Shown here piece after piece: positions 1 to 6,640 of a stretch of DNA of 11,438 bases. The notes beneath the pieces were generated by a model. That model saw only the letters and a list, made by a program, of their open reading frames with translations. It was not told where the DNA came from and searched no databases. The position numbers and the translations under genes are program-made. Within the stretch, counting starts at the first letter, position 1. Each line of letters opens with the position of its first letter. The stretch covers positions 1 to 11,438 of the forward strand of contig JAXHUM010000086.1 in NCBI GenBank assembly GCA_034189325.1. Reading direction: 5' to 3'. This stretch comes from JAXHUM01 sp034189325. GTDB taxonomy: Bacteria > Desulfobacterota > DSM-4660 > Desulfatiglandales > Desulfatiglandaceae.

Positions 1-2322
1 GGCGAGCACCAGATTTCCTGTTTCACTTCTGTAATTCTCCACTGACTTGCTTTGGAAACCTGTCATAAGGATAAAACGCCGCGCCAATTCCTTGTGTTCC
101 TCCGCAAGTCTTTTATATAAATCTAGCCCGTCCATTTCCGGCATTTTTAGATCCACTAACAGGAGATCATATGAGCAATCAGACACCTTTTCCAATGCCT
201 CCTTTGCGCTTAGGGCGGTATCCACCTGGCTGCCAATATCCCTGAGGTAGTTGGAAACACTCAGACAGACATTTTTTTCATCATCCACTACCAGGACCCT
301 TGAAGGTATATTGTGAGCTGATATGGCCGGAGAAGTCTCTTTGTCTTTGCTGACAGACAGGGGAAGTGTCACATAAAAACGCACCCCGCTGGGAGACAAA
401 GGAGAGAATTCTATATTCCCGCCATGTTGCCTTATTATTCCGTAAGAGATGGACAGTCCCAATCCGGTTCCCTTCCCTGTCTCTTTGGTAGTAAAAAAAG
501 GATCGATGATTTTTCCCCTGATTTTTTCAGGTATTCCGGGCCCGTTGTCCTCAACTATGATTACCACAAGATTATCATCGGAAAGAAATGTGCGAATTGA
601 GACCCTGTCTCCTATTCCACTATCCGATATAGCGTCAACGGCGTTATTCAACAGGTTCAAAATCACCTGCTGTATCTGGTTAGCGTCCACCGTAATGAGG
701 GGAATCTCTTCATCAAGGTGAAGAGCCACCGTGATTCCTCTGTCTTTCAATCCGTACATCCGGATATCCAGGACAGAGCTGATAAGCTCGTTGATGTTAA
801 TGAGTCGCTTTTCCGGTGATGACTGTCGAGCAAATGCCAGAAGATTCTTGACTATCCTGCCCGATCTCCTCGCCTCATTTGCAATGATCTCGGCAGCCTC
901 AGAGGCCTTCTCCTTTAGATCGCAATCTTCCAAAAGGTACTCAGAACACCCGATAACACTTGTGAGGGGATTGTTAATCTCATGGGCTACACCGGCTATC
1001 AGTTGCCCCAGAGATGCCAGTTTCTCGGACTGCATGCGTGTCCGAAACAGCTCAGCCTCCAGTCGAGCACGTTCTGTTACATCAGTCATGATGACAATGA
1101 TTCCCCTAAGCCTGTCCGCTCTGTCTTTTAACGGAGCAGCACTGGCCTCAAAAAGCAGGGGCTTTTTCCCCTTGCGTTGCATGATCACTCTTTTTTGCTT
1201 GAATTGGACGCCGTGTGCAAAAGTGACTCCTCTTATCCTTTCCCAGGAACCATCTGCCGGAAATAGACTGAGATCGCTAAGGCATTTGCCCTTTATCTGG
1301 CCTTTCTTGAAGCCTGCTGATGCAAGCTTTTTCTCTATTTCCGGATTTGCAAATACGACCTTTCCCTGCAGATCCAAATGTATGATCCCCATGGGGGCCG
1401 AATCCACTATATTTTTGCTAAACTCCTCTGTCTTGCGAAGGGCTTGAGTAGCATTTTCCACATCTTTTCTCAGGCGATTTGAATACTCCTTTTCATTCTT
1501 CAGCATCAATTCGCGCAGTCTTACCTGTTCTGAGATATCCTTTGCTTCCACTGCGAGATAGCTGATATTCCCGTCGATGTCAGAAATTGGGCTTATATTT
1601 ATAATGAAGGGGAGATCGGCTTTGCCAGGAAGCGCTACGCTTGCTTCCAAAGTACATTTTTGTCCCTGGCTGACCTTCAAGACACAATTACGAATGCGAT
1701 TTTGGTCCCGATCAGCCAGGAGAAACTGGGAAAGCTCATAAATCTTCTTTCCTTTCACATCTTCCAAGGCAGACTTTATTGAGTTCAGGTAGGGTAGGTT
1801 GCAGGTGATGATTCGCCCTTCAAGGTCACACATGGCAACGTTGGTATCCAGGGAATCAAGCCATTGCTGCGTTTGCCACCTCTCTTTTTCCAGTTTTTCC
1901 TGGAGCGCTTTCAGGTCGGAGATATCCTTCCCTTCAGGGAGGAGTCCCACAAGCTTGCCAGCGGAATCATAGATAGGAGATATTGAAAAGATGGCAGGGA
2001 TTTCCTGGCCTTCAGAATTAATCATGCTATCCACCAGGATCTGCCTTTCCCCGTCCATGGCCTTGGAGAGCATCTCTTTGGTAATAGTCTTGGCCGCCTG
2101 CGAGTGTCTCCTCCATGCTGACTCAGCAAAGAGAACCCCATTGACCTCCTCCGGGGTTGAGCCCACATTCCTGAGGGCCGATTGATTGGCAAATATCACC
2201 TTTCCTTCTAAATCCGTAAAACCTGCCATGGTATCCTGTTGGTCAAAGGCATAGGCGATTTTTTTTAGAAGTTCAGGGGGAGAGGTTTCCGCATCAAAGC
2301 AGTTCTTCTTGGGGAGCACCAT
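1..2322 (-). CDS. Soluble PAS-PAS-PAS hybrid sensor histidine kinase with C-terminal receiver (3' end cut by window)
   Basis: This is a cytoplasmic signalling kinase that should autophosphorylate a histidine and pass the phosphate to its own receiver domain. Reading from the ATG at 2322 the frame stays open for 774 codons to the window edge. Three PAS-like sensor domains lie at about residues 15-130, 150-270 and 298-425, each ending in the usual KDIS/TDVTER-type linker, with a charged helical stretch around 275-298. The dimerisation domain has the H-box AGVAHEINNPLTSV with H447 as phosphoacceptor. The ATPase domain shows the N-box NLLNNAVDA (N560), G1 box EDNGPGI (D592), FFTTK, and G2 box GTGLGLS (618-624). 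The receiver has acidic D680/D681, phosphoacceptor D724 in VDLKMP, and T754; the window ends just before the expected lysine. I see no membrane segment, so the signal is probably internal (redox, ligand). The start is supported by GGAGG at 2331-2335, 8 nt upstream. It follows the decayed hydratase gene by 87 nt. Its link to the metabolic genes is positional only, and its ligand and partner regulator are unknown. Confidence 0.95.
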   Translation of the reverse strand, partial: MVLPKKNCFDAETSPPELLKKIAYAFDQQDTMAGFTDLEGKVIFANQSALRNVGSTPEEVNGVLFAESAWRRHSQAAKTITKEMLSKAMDGERQILVDSMINSEGQEIPAIFSISPIYDSAGKLVGLLPEGKDISDLKALQEKLEKERWQTQQWLDSLDTNVAMCDLEGRIITCNLPYLNSIKSALEDVKGKKIYELSQFLLADRDQNRIRNCVLKVSQGQKCTLEASVALPGKADLPFIINISPISDIDGNISYLAVEAKDISEQVRLRELMLKNEKEYSNRLRKDVENATQALRKTEEFSKNIVDSAPMGIIHLDLQGKVVFANPEIEKKLASAGFKKGQIKGKCLSDLSLFPADGSWERIRGVTFAHGVQFKQKRVIMQRKGKKPLLFEASAAPLKDRADRLRGIIVIMTDVTERARLEAELFRTRMQSEKLASLGQLIAGVAHEINNPLTSVIGCSEYLLEDCDLKEKASEAAEIIANEARRSGRIVKNLLAFARQSSPEKRLININELISSVLDIRMYGLKDRGITVALHLDEEIPLITVDANQIQQVILNLLNNAVDAISDSGIGDRVSIRTFLSDDNLVVIIVEDNGPGIPEKIRGKIIDPFFTTKETGKGTGLGLSISYGIIRQHGGNIEFSPLSPSGVRFYVTLPLSVSKDKETSPAISAHNIPSRVLVVDDEKNVCLSVSNYLRDIGSQVDTALSAKEALEKVSDCSYDLLLVDLKMPEMDGLDLYKRLAEEHKELARRFILMTGFQSKSVENYRSETGNLVLA

Positions 2323-2409
2323 GGCTTTTGCCTCCGGTACAATGAAATCAAACCGCAAAGGTCCCGCTCAAGCCCAGTGGCTTCAGTTTGAAGTGAGAGG
2401 CTAACAGAC

Positions 2410-2975
2410 TTAAGCCAGACCACTGCCCAATACAACCTTGCCTTCCTGGTTCTTGGTCTGGATAATGCAAGTCCCAGTGTTCATTTTCCACTCCTTCGTT
2501 ATAAGCGTATCACCGGGAAAGACTACTCCCGTGAACCGAGCGGAAAATGACTTAAAACTAGTTGGTTTGCTGTTATAGACCCTATGGAGTATGGCTCTTC
2601 CGGCAAAACCAAATGTGCAAAGCCCATGAAGAATCGGGCGATCGCCCCCTTGTCCCCCTTATCGTAAATTGAGCTGCGCACTGCCGACGCATATAGGGGC
2701 CCTGAGGGTGGGATCGGCTTATGAAGTACGATTTTTTGCTCCCCGTGAAGAACATCGGCCATGTTAAGCTTGGCCTCGGCGATCATGGGGACAAAAGCGG
2801 GAGAATAAGGCACCACGGCAAAGGTGGAAAAGACCTTGAGATTCTTTTCATACTTAAAATCAAGTTCCCCCGTCCCGGCCCCAATACCAAGGGCACAGAG
2901 AATAACGGTATCTTCATTATGGGTGAAAAGAATATCTTCCTTCATCTCTCAAATGATATCCAGATTAAGCGCCAT
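2410..2975 (-). pseudogene. Decayed MaoC / hydratase-2 type enoyl-CoA hydratase (early stop plus internal deletion)
   Basis: This is the remnant of a two-hot-dog (R)-specific 2-enoyl-CoA hydratase of the MFE-2/MaoC type, which hydrates trans-2-enoyl-CoA in beta-oxidation. The original start is the ATG at 2975, giving MALNLDII, the usual N-terminus of the family. Codon 9 is then TGA (2949-2951), most simply a GGA-to-TGA change. After it, the same frame continues with the N-terminal domain (VILCALGIGAG, ELDFKYEKNLKV, FAVVPY, HGEQKIVLHKPIPP, IYDKGDKGA) to about 2643. From there the homology jumps to another frame, DRPILHGLCTFGFAGRAILH through FPGDTLITKEW, ending at TAA 2410. About 85-95 codons are missing between the two parts, including the catalytic hydratase-2 motif (GDxNPxH). 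The nonsense codon, the deletion and the frame change together make this non-functional. A restart at ATG 2945 would give a 140-residue product with a nonsense tail. The family assignment is secure; the ancestral substrate is not known. Confidence 0.9.
2636..2647. repeat. 12-bp perfect palindrome at the deletion junction of the hydratase pseudogene
   Basis: The sequence GGGCGATCGCCC is a perfect inverted repeat. It sits exactly where the hydratase reading changes from the N-terminal domain frame (ending GDKGA) to the C-terminal domain frame (DRPILHGL). The palindrome could have formed by the joining of the deletion ends or could have helped the deletion happen. Nothing indicates a protein-binding role. 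Confidence 0.6.
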
Positions 2976-3223
2976 TTTTGGGGCATTGGTTCCCATGTGT
3001 GCTGTGTGCTGTGCGCAGTATGCATGAGAGCGCCAATTGATTTTCCAAGATTCCTGAGGTCGAGAAGCCCCCTGTTGTTTCAAGGTTAATGGAAGTTGTT
3101 GAGCAACAATTTGCCACTATCCAACAACAAGCTGAGTGAAAATGATATTCGGGAATATGTCAAAAGAAGCAAGATCAGCAGCAGCCGAAGATGGCCAGAA
3201 GCTGATCTCCGGGAGGTTACAGC
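2976..3223. other. 248-bp non-coding gap between hydratase pseudogene and MmgE/PrpD gene
   Basis: No credible reading frame is visible on either strand; the plus-strand ORFs that cross it are antisense to flanking genes. It holds three small inverted repeats. The first is an imperfect hairpin right after the MmgE/PrpD stop (AAGCTG/CAGCTT, 3199-3225), which lacks a following T-run. The second is ATATTC-GG-GAATAT at 3145-3158. The third is TTGTT-GAGC-AACAA at 3096-3109. A TTGACA hexamer reads on the minus strand at 3158-3163, but no matching -10 box lies 16-18 nt beyond it. The gap may hold a promoter or operator for the genes to its left; I cannot assign one. Confidence 0.4.
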
Positions 3224-4576
3224 TTATTTGGTCGCCTTGTCAACAAGGCTACCAATACTGCCCACCTCTTCCAGGGAGAGAATCGACTCCATGAGATCCT
3301 CTGTCTTGGCCTCACCAAGGACGGGGCCGCAGAGGTCCCTGAACTTCCTCTTGATTTTGCTCCTTTTAATTTCAAGATCCGGGATCTGCTTAAGAATGTC
3401 TGAAAAGCCCGAGAATTCTCTTCCCCCAGCCGTCTTTACCGTTACATTTGCTTCCAGGGCCTCAATGCCACTATCCAGAGAGACCAATATCTTTTCCATG
3501 AAGCTAGCCACTTCAGGATCATTTACCTTTTCGTCGGTAAAGGCCTGCATCCCGGTATTGCCCCTCAAAATCCCATTGGCCACGCAGTAGGGGATGCTGA
3601 ACTTCCCCTCAAGACCGGTCTTTGGCGCCATATTCCCTGCAGCGTCAAGGGCTAACTGGGAGGAGTGGATCTCTATTGAAACAATTTCATCTGTGGATAA
3701 CCCCTCCTTTTCTAAAATACTTGATACTGCCTCGATGGGGGAATGGGTGGCATGGCACGAGGCGTGGTATTTCTGGGCCAGATTTTCAATATCCCACGTC
3801 TTGCCGAGCGTTTCCACCACTTTATCGTTGACCTGGCCTTTCAGCACCTGGAAAAAGCCGTGGGTGCCCTCCAGGATATCCTCGACACTGGTAAAATCAT
3901 CTTGGGCCAGTAGGGCTGCCATAAGACCGGCCTGGGAGGATCTTCCGGCATGAAACGGTTTGCACATGGTGCCGAACACCCTTTTCAGCCCGCATGCCTG
4001 AGTACCGGCAATGCCCAAGGCATAGGTGGTCTGTTGCTCATTCAGACCCATGACCCTGGCGCAGGCCGCTGCCGAGGCAAAGTGCCCTAGGGTTGAGGTG
4101 GCGTGCCATCCGCTCATATAGTGTTCTATGCCAGCGCAGGCCCCGATAGTGGCCCCAGCCTTTAGACCTATGATATAGGCGGTCAGAAAATCTGGACCGC
4201 TTTTTTCCTTCCACTCGGCAAGGGCCAGCAGAGAGGGGAACAGTGTTACCGATGGATGCCCCAGAAAGAGCGTCAGGGTATCGTCGTAGTCCAATGCATG
4301 GGACGCTCCCCCGTTGATAAGGGCGGCCTGGCTGACGCTCTTTTTGAGGCCGTGCCCAAGGATCGTGGCCTGTTCGTTTCCTCCCATGAGATCGGCATAA
4401 TGAATCAGTTTTTTTACAAGTGGATCTTCCTTCCCCCCCATGGTGACACCGATCCAGTCCATAAAGGCCACCTTGGCGTGTTCCCGAACTTTTTGCGGGA
4501 TCTCTCTATCCTCTGTGTTGACAATGAAGCGAGCAATTGCGTTTGTGAACCCTGTTGTCTTATCCGTCATATCCAT
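3224..4576 (-). CDS. MmgE/PrpD family protein (2-methylcitrate dehydratase / cis-aconitate decarboxylase superfamily)
   Basis: The protein has 450 residues, typical for the MmgE/PrpD fold, a cytoplasmic family that includes 2-methylcitrate dehydratase, cis-aconitate decarboxylase and iminodisuccinate epimerase. Family signatures run in order: ALDYDDT and GHPS (D96-H107), GWHATSTLGHFASAA (H158), KPFHAG (K206), KYHASCHATHSPIEA (K269) and FSIPYCVANGI (Y330). By eye these match the two histidines, two lysines and one tyrosine of the known active site, so the protein is probably catalytic. A smaller C-terminal lid domain covers about 275-400. GGGAGG lies just upstream of ATG 4576; the in-frame ATG at 4570 is 9 nt from it and is an equally good start. 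No methylcitrate synthase is nearby, so a classical methylcitrate-cycle role is not supported. The setting downstream of a mutase large subunit suggests that it acts on an intermediate or product of that pathway, but the reaction is unknown. Confidence 0.9.
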   Translation of the reverse strand: MDMTDKTTGFTNAIARFIVNTEDREIPQKVREHAKVAFMDWIGVTMGGKEDPLVKKLIHYADLMGGNEQATILGHGLKKSVSQAALINGGASHALDYDDTLTLFLGHPSVTLFPSLLALAEWKEKSGPDFLTAYIIGLKAGATIGACAGIEHYMSGWHATSTLGHFASAAACARVMGLNEQQTTYALGIAGTQACGLKRVFGTMCKPFHAGRSSQAGLMAALLAQDDFTSVEDILEGTHGFFQVLKGQVNDKVVETLGKTWDIENLAQKYHASCHATHSPIEAVSSILEKEGLSTDEIVSIEIHSSQLALDAAGNMAPKTGLEGKFSIPYCVANGILRGNTGMQAFTDEKVNDPEVASFMEKILVSLDSGIEALEANVTVKTAGGREFSGFSDILKQIPDLEIKRSKIKRKFRDLCGPVLGEAKTEDLMESILSLEEVGSIGSLVDKATK

Positions 4577-4600
4577 CTACCTCCCAAACTGGAAAATTGA

Positions 4601-4771
4601 CTAAAGTGAGTCCCTCCTCGGGCGGGATAACTGAAACCGCAGCCCTCCTTTTTCCTCTCCCCGCATAAAGGCTCTGTCATTTCTTGTGCCACGGAAGCCT
4701 CGCATCAGGATTGGCCCGGAAAAGGGCCAGGGATATGGATAACCATTTTTTCCTTTTCCTGTCCATGCCAT
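4601..4771 (-). CDS. Possible small basic protein, 56 residues (weak)
   Basis: The gap between the mutase large subunit and the MmgE/PrpD gene contains an open frame starting MAWTGKGKNGYPYPWP. A GGAG lies 6 nt before its ATG at 4771, and it ends at TAG 4601, 24 nt before the next gene. The product would be rich in Gly, Arg, Lys and aromatic residues, with no membrane segment and no family I recognise. The ribosome site and placement inside the operon speak for it. Its short length and the odd composition speak against it, since a GC-balanced spacer can stay open this long by chance. Confidence 0.2.
   Translation of the reverse strand: MAWTGKGKNGYPYPWPFSGPILMRGFRGTRNDRAFMRGEEKGGLRFQLSRPRRDSL
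4712..4729. other. Short GC-rich hairpin (TGGCCC/GGGCCA) in the 4577-4790 spacer
   Basis: A 6-bp perfect stem with a 6-nt loop (GGAAAA on the plus strand) lies in the 214-bp spacer between the mutase large subunit and the MmgE/PrpD gene. No T-run follows on either strand, so it is not a standard intrinsic terminator. It might slow RNA decay or have no role. Confidence 0.3.
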
Positions 4772-4790
4772 GACTTACTCCAGATGCGTG

Positions 4791-6536
4791 TTATGCTCTC
4801 CCGGACTGGCCTTCGCCAAAGACCCCCCTCAATACATCGCAGATCTCCTGGAGGGTCGCATAACTCTTGACGCACTCCAGGACAGCGGGCACAAGATTCT
4901 CGTCTTCATTCCTTGAGCCGGCCTCCAATGCCTTGAGCGTTCGTGACACCTCCCTGTTGTTCCGCTCTCTTTTTGTCTGGGCCAGGGCCGCCCCCTGCCT
5001 TTCTTCGGCCGTGGCCATAAGTTCCGCGTCATAGACCTCGGCCACGCTTCTGTTTGTGGTGACATCTATTTCGTGTGGTCCGTTGAAACAGTTCACCCCC
5101 ACCACAAAATCTTCCTGTTCCTCGATCCTTCTCTGCTTTTCATGGGCGCTCTTGGCAACGGCCTGATGCATATATCCATTTTCAATGGCTTCAACGGCCC
5201 CTCCCATCTTCTCTATTTCATCTATTTCCCTCTTGGCCGCCGCCTCTATTCTATCTGTAAGGGATTCCATAAAATAGGAGCCTGCCCATGGATCAGCCAC
5301 TTCACCGATCTTGGCCTCGTATATGAGAATACGCGTCGCGTCGTGGGAGAGCTGCTGTGCCTCCAGACTGTGCCCCAATCCGAGGGGTTCGTCATATGGA
5401 GGGAATGTGGCGGGGATGCCGGCGGACATGCCGGCGGCCATACCGCCTACTACCGTCCTGGTCAGGTTATTGAGCGGCCGCTGCAAGGTGGTGCTTGAGC
5501 AGCCTATATGGGCCGTGGAGATCTGCCTGATCATCATACTCCTGGGATCCCTGGCCCCAAAACGCTCCCTGAGCATAGTGGACCACATCCTCCTGGCTGC
5601 CCTCTGGAATGCGATCTCCTTGTAGATCTGCATGCTCCCCCCAAATCCGTTAAATGTAAAACGAGGGGCAAAGGAATCGATATCCAGACCTGCGTCAACC
5701 CCTGCCTGGAGATAGGCCTCTCCAATGGCCATGCTGAACGCCAAATCCTGTTCACGGGTGGCGCCTGCCTCCCTCATATGATAGCCCCCGATGCTGGTGA
5801 CGTTGAAATTGGGGAGATGCTCTGTGCAGAACACGAGGGTATCCCTGAACAGCCTCATGGATGGGCGTGGCGGTATGATATAGGTCCCCCTGCCCACGAA
5901 TTCCTTAAGGATGTCATTTTGAGGGGTGCCTCTCAGCTTTTCGAGCGGTATGCCCCGTTTTTCGGCCAGGGCAACGTACATGGCTATAATGACGCAGGCA
6001 GGCGCATTGATAGTAAAATTAGAGGGGACCTTGTCGATGTCCAGGTCCCCGGTATAGGCCTCATAGATCACCTCAAAATCCCTGAAGGTGTCCACTGCCA
6101 CGCCAACCCTCCCAACTTCGCCCTCACCCCACTCGCTGTCAGAGTCGTACCCGCACTGGGTCGGCAGGTCAAAAGCCATATTGGGACCTCCCTTGCGGCC
6201 CAGGCCGTGCATCCGTAGCAGGTAATCGCGGTAATCTTCCGGGGTGCCGAAGCCGCCGTATTTTCCTGCTCCGCTCGAACCCCACTCATGCCGAACACTC
6301 CTCTTTGCAGCCGGTTTTGCAAGGGCCTGCCACCTGGGCAGGGGATCATTTCCAGAGGTAAACGGGTACTGTCCCGGAAAACCGACTTTTTTGAGAAAGT
6401 CAAGCCCTCCCGTGTCGTTTGGCGTATAAAAACGGACAGGGCTTTCTGAAAGTTTAAACTTCTTCAGCCTTGGGTTAATGACCTTTTCCTTCCATGCCTC
6501 TTTGGCGCGGGAGATGTCTTCATGCCTCTCTTTCAT
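4791..6536 (-). CDS. Adenosylcobalamin-dependent acyl-CoA mutase, large (substrate-binding) subunit, divergent methylmalonyl-CoA mutase family
   Basis: The protein has 581 residues and forms the substrate-binding barrel of a split acyl-CoA mutase; the B12-binding domain is a separate gene at 8276-8677. Such enzymes move a CoA-thioester carbon group by a radical mechanism in the cytoplasm. Clear family segments are FPGQYPFTSG (53-62), AFDLPTQCGYDSD (121-133), GEVGRVGVAVDT, GTPQNDILKEFVGRGTY (203-219), GGYHMREAGAT (250-260) and ADPWAGSYFMESLT. Q206, R216 and H253 match Q197, R207 and H244 of methylmalonyl-CoA mutase. R216 (Gln in isobutyryl- and 2-hydroxyisobutyryl-CoA mutases) points to a substrate with a free carboxylate. 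The usual YPTMY..R.WT.RQYAGF segment is replaced by a loop about 14 residues longer ending GSSGAGKYGGFG, which puts H83 where Tyr89 should be. The RTHSQTSG and SLHTN segments are also replaced (RQISTAHIG, ATFPPYDE). GGAGG precedes ATG 6536. Mutase family is certain; the substrate is not methylmalonyl-CoA with any confidence. Confidence 0.93.
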   Translation of the reverse strand: MKERHEDISRAKEAWKEKVINPRLKKFKLSESPVRFYTPNDTGGLDFLKKVGFPGQYPFTSGNDPLPRWQALAKPAAKRSVRHEWGSSGAGKYGGFGTPEDYRDYLLRMHGLGRKGGPNMAFDLPTQCGYDSDSEWGEGEVGRVGVAVDTFRDFEVIYEAYTGDLDIDKVPSNFTINAPACVIIAMYVALAEKRGIPLEKLRGTPQNDILKEFVGRGTYIIPPRPSMRLFRDTLVFCTEHLPNFNVTSIGGYHMREAGATREQDLAFSMAIGEAYLQAGVDAGLDIDSFAPRFTFNGFGGSMQIYKEIAFQRAARRMWSTMLRERFGARDPRSMMIRQISTAHIGCSSTTLQRPLNNLTRTVVGGMAAGMSAGIPATFPPYDEPLGLGHSLEAQQLSHDATRILIYEAKIGEVADPWAGSYFMESLTDRIEAAAKREIDEIEKMGGAVEAIENGYMHQAVAKSAHEKQRRIEEQEDFVVGVNCFNGPHEIDVTTNRSVAEVYDAELMATAEERQGAALAQTKRERNNREVSRTLKALEAGSRNEDENLVPAVLECVKSYATLQEICDVLRGVFGEGQSGRA

Positions 6537-6640
6537 CTTACTGTCCTCCGTTATTGTCCCTTAAAGACCGGCTCTCATCTTTCCAAAAATGCCCTGAGAC
6601 ATTCCATAAGGTCTTTCAAACGCCCTGTCTCTCCCCTGTC

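Noticed and set aside
731..1447. 238-residue plus-strand open frame
   Set aside because: It is antisense to the histidine kinase, Ser/Arg/Phe-rich as shadows are, and has no recognisable motif.
2323..2409. Sigma-54 promoter or terminator before the kinase gene
   Set aside because: GG and GC elements do not have the required 10-nt spacing. Small hairpins (AAGCC/GGCTT at 2370-2383, CTTCA/TGAAG at 2381-2393) overlap each other and lack a T-run.
2949..2951. TGA at codon 9 read as selenocysteine
   Set aside because: No selenocysteine is known at this spot in the family, and the gene also carries a deletion with frame change, so a nonsense mutation is simpler.
3135..3163. Promoter with TTGACA on the minus strand
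   Set aside because: The hexamer at 16-18 nt spacing (TTCACT or similar) does not resemble TATAAT.
3199..3225. Intrinsic terminator after the MmgE/PrpD gene
   Set aside because: The hairpin is imperfect and no T-run follows on the transcribed strand.
2721..3590. Plus-strand open frames across the hydratase pseudogene, the gap and the MmgE/PrpD end
   Set aside because: They overlap convincing minus-strand coding sequence and match no family; the part over the gap has no support of its own.
5508..6218. 236-residue plus-strand open frame
   Set aside because: It is antisense to the mutase large subunit, shows no family features and has odd composition; it is a shadow of the real gene.
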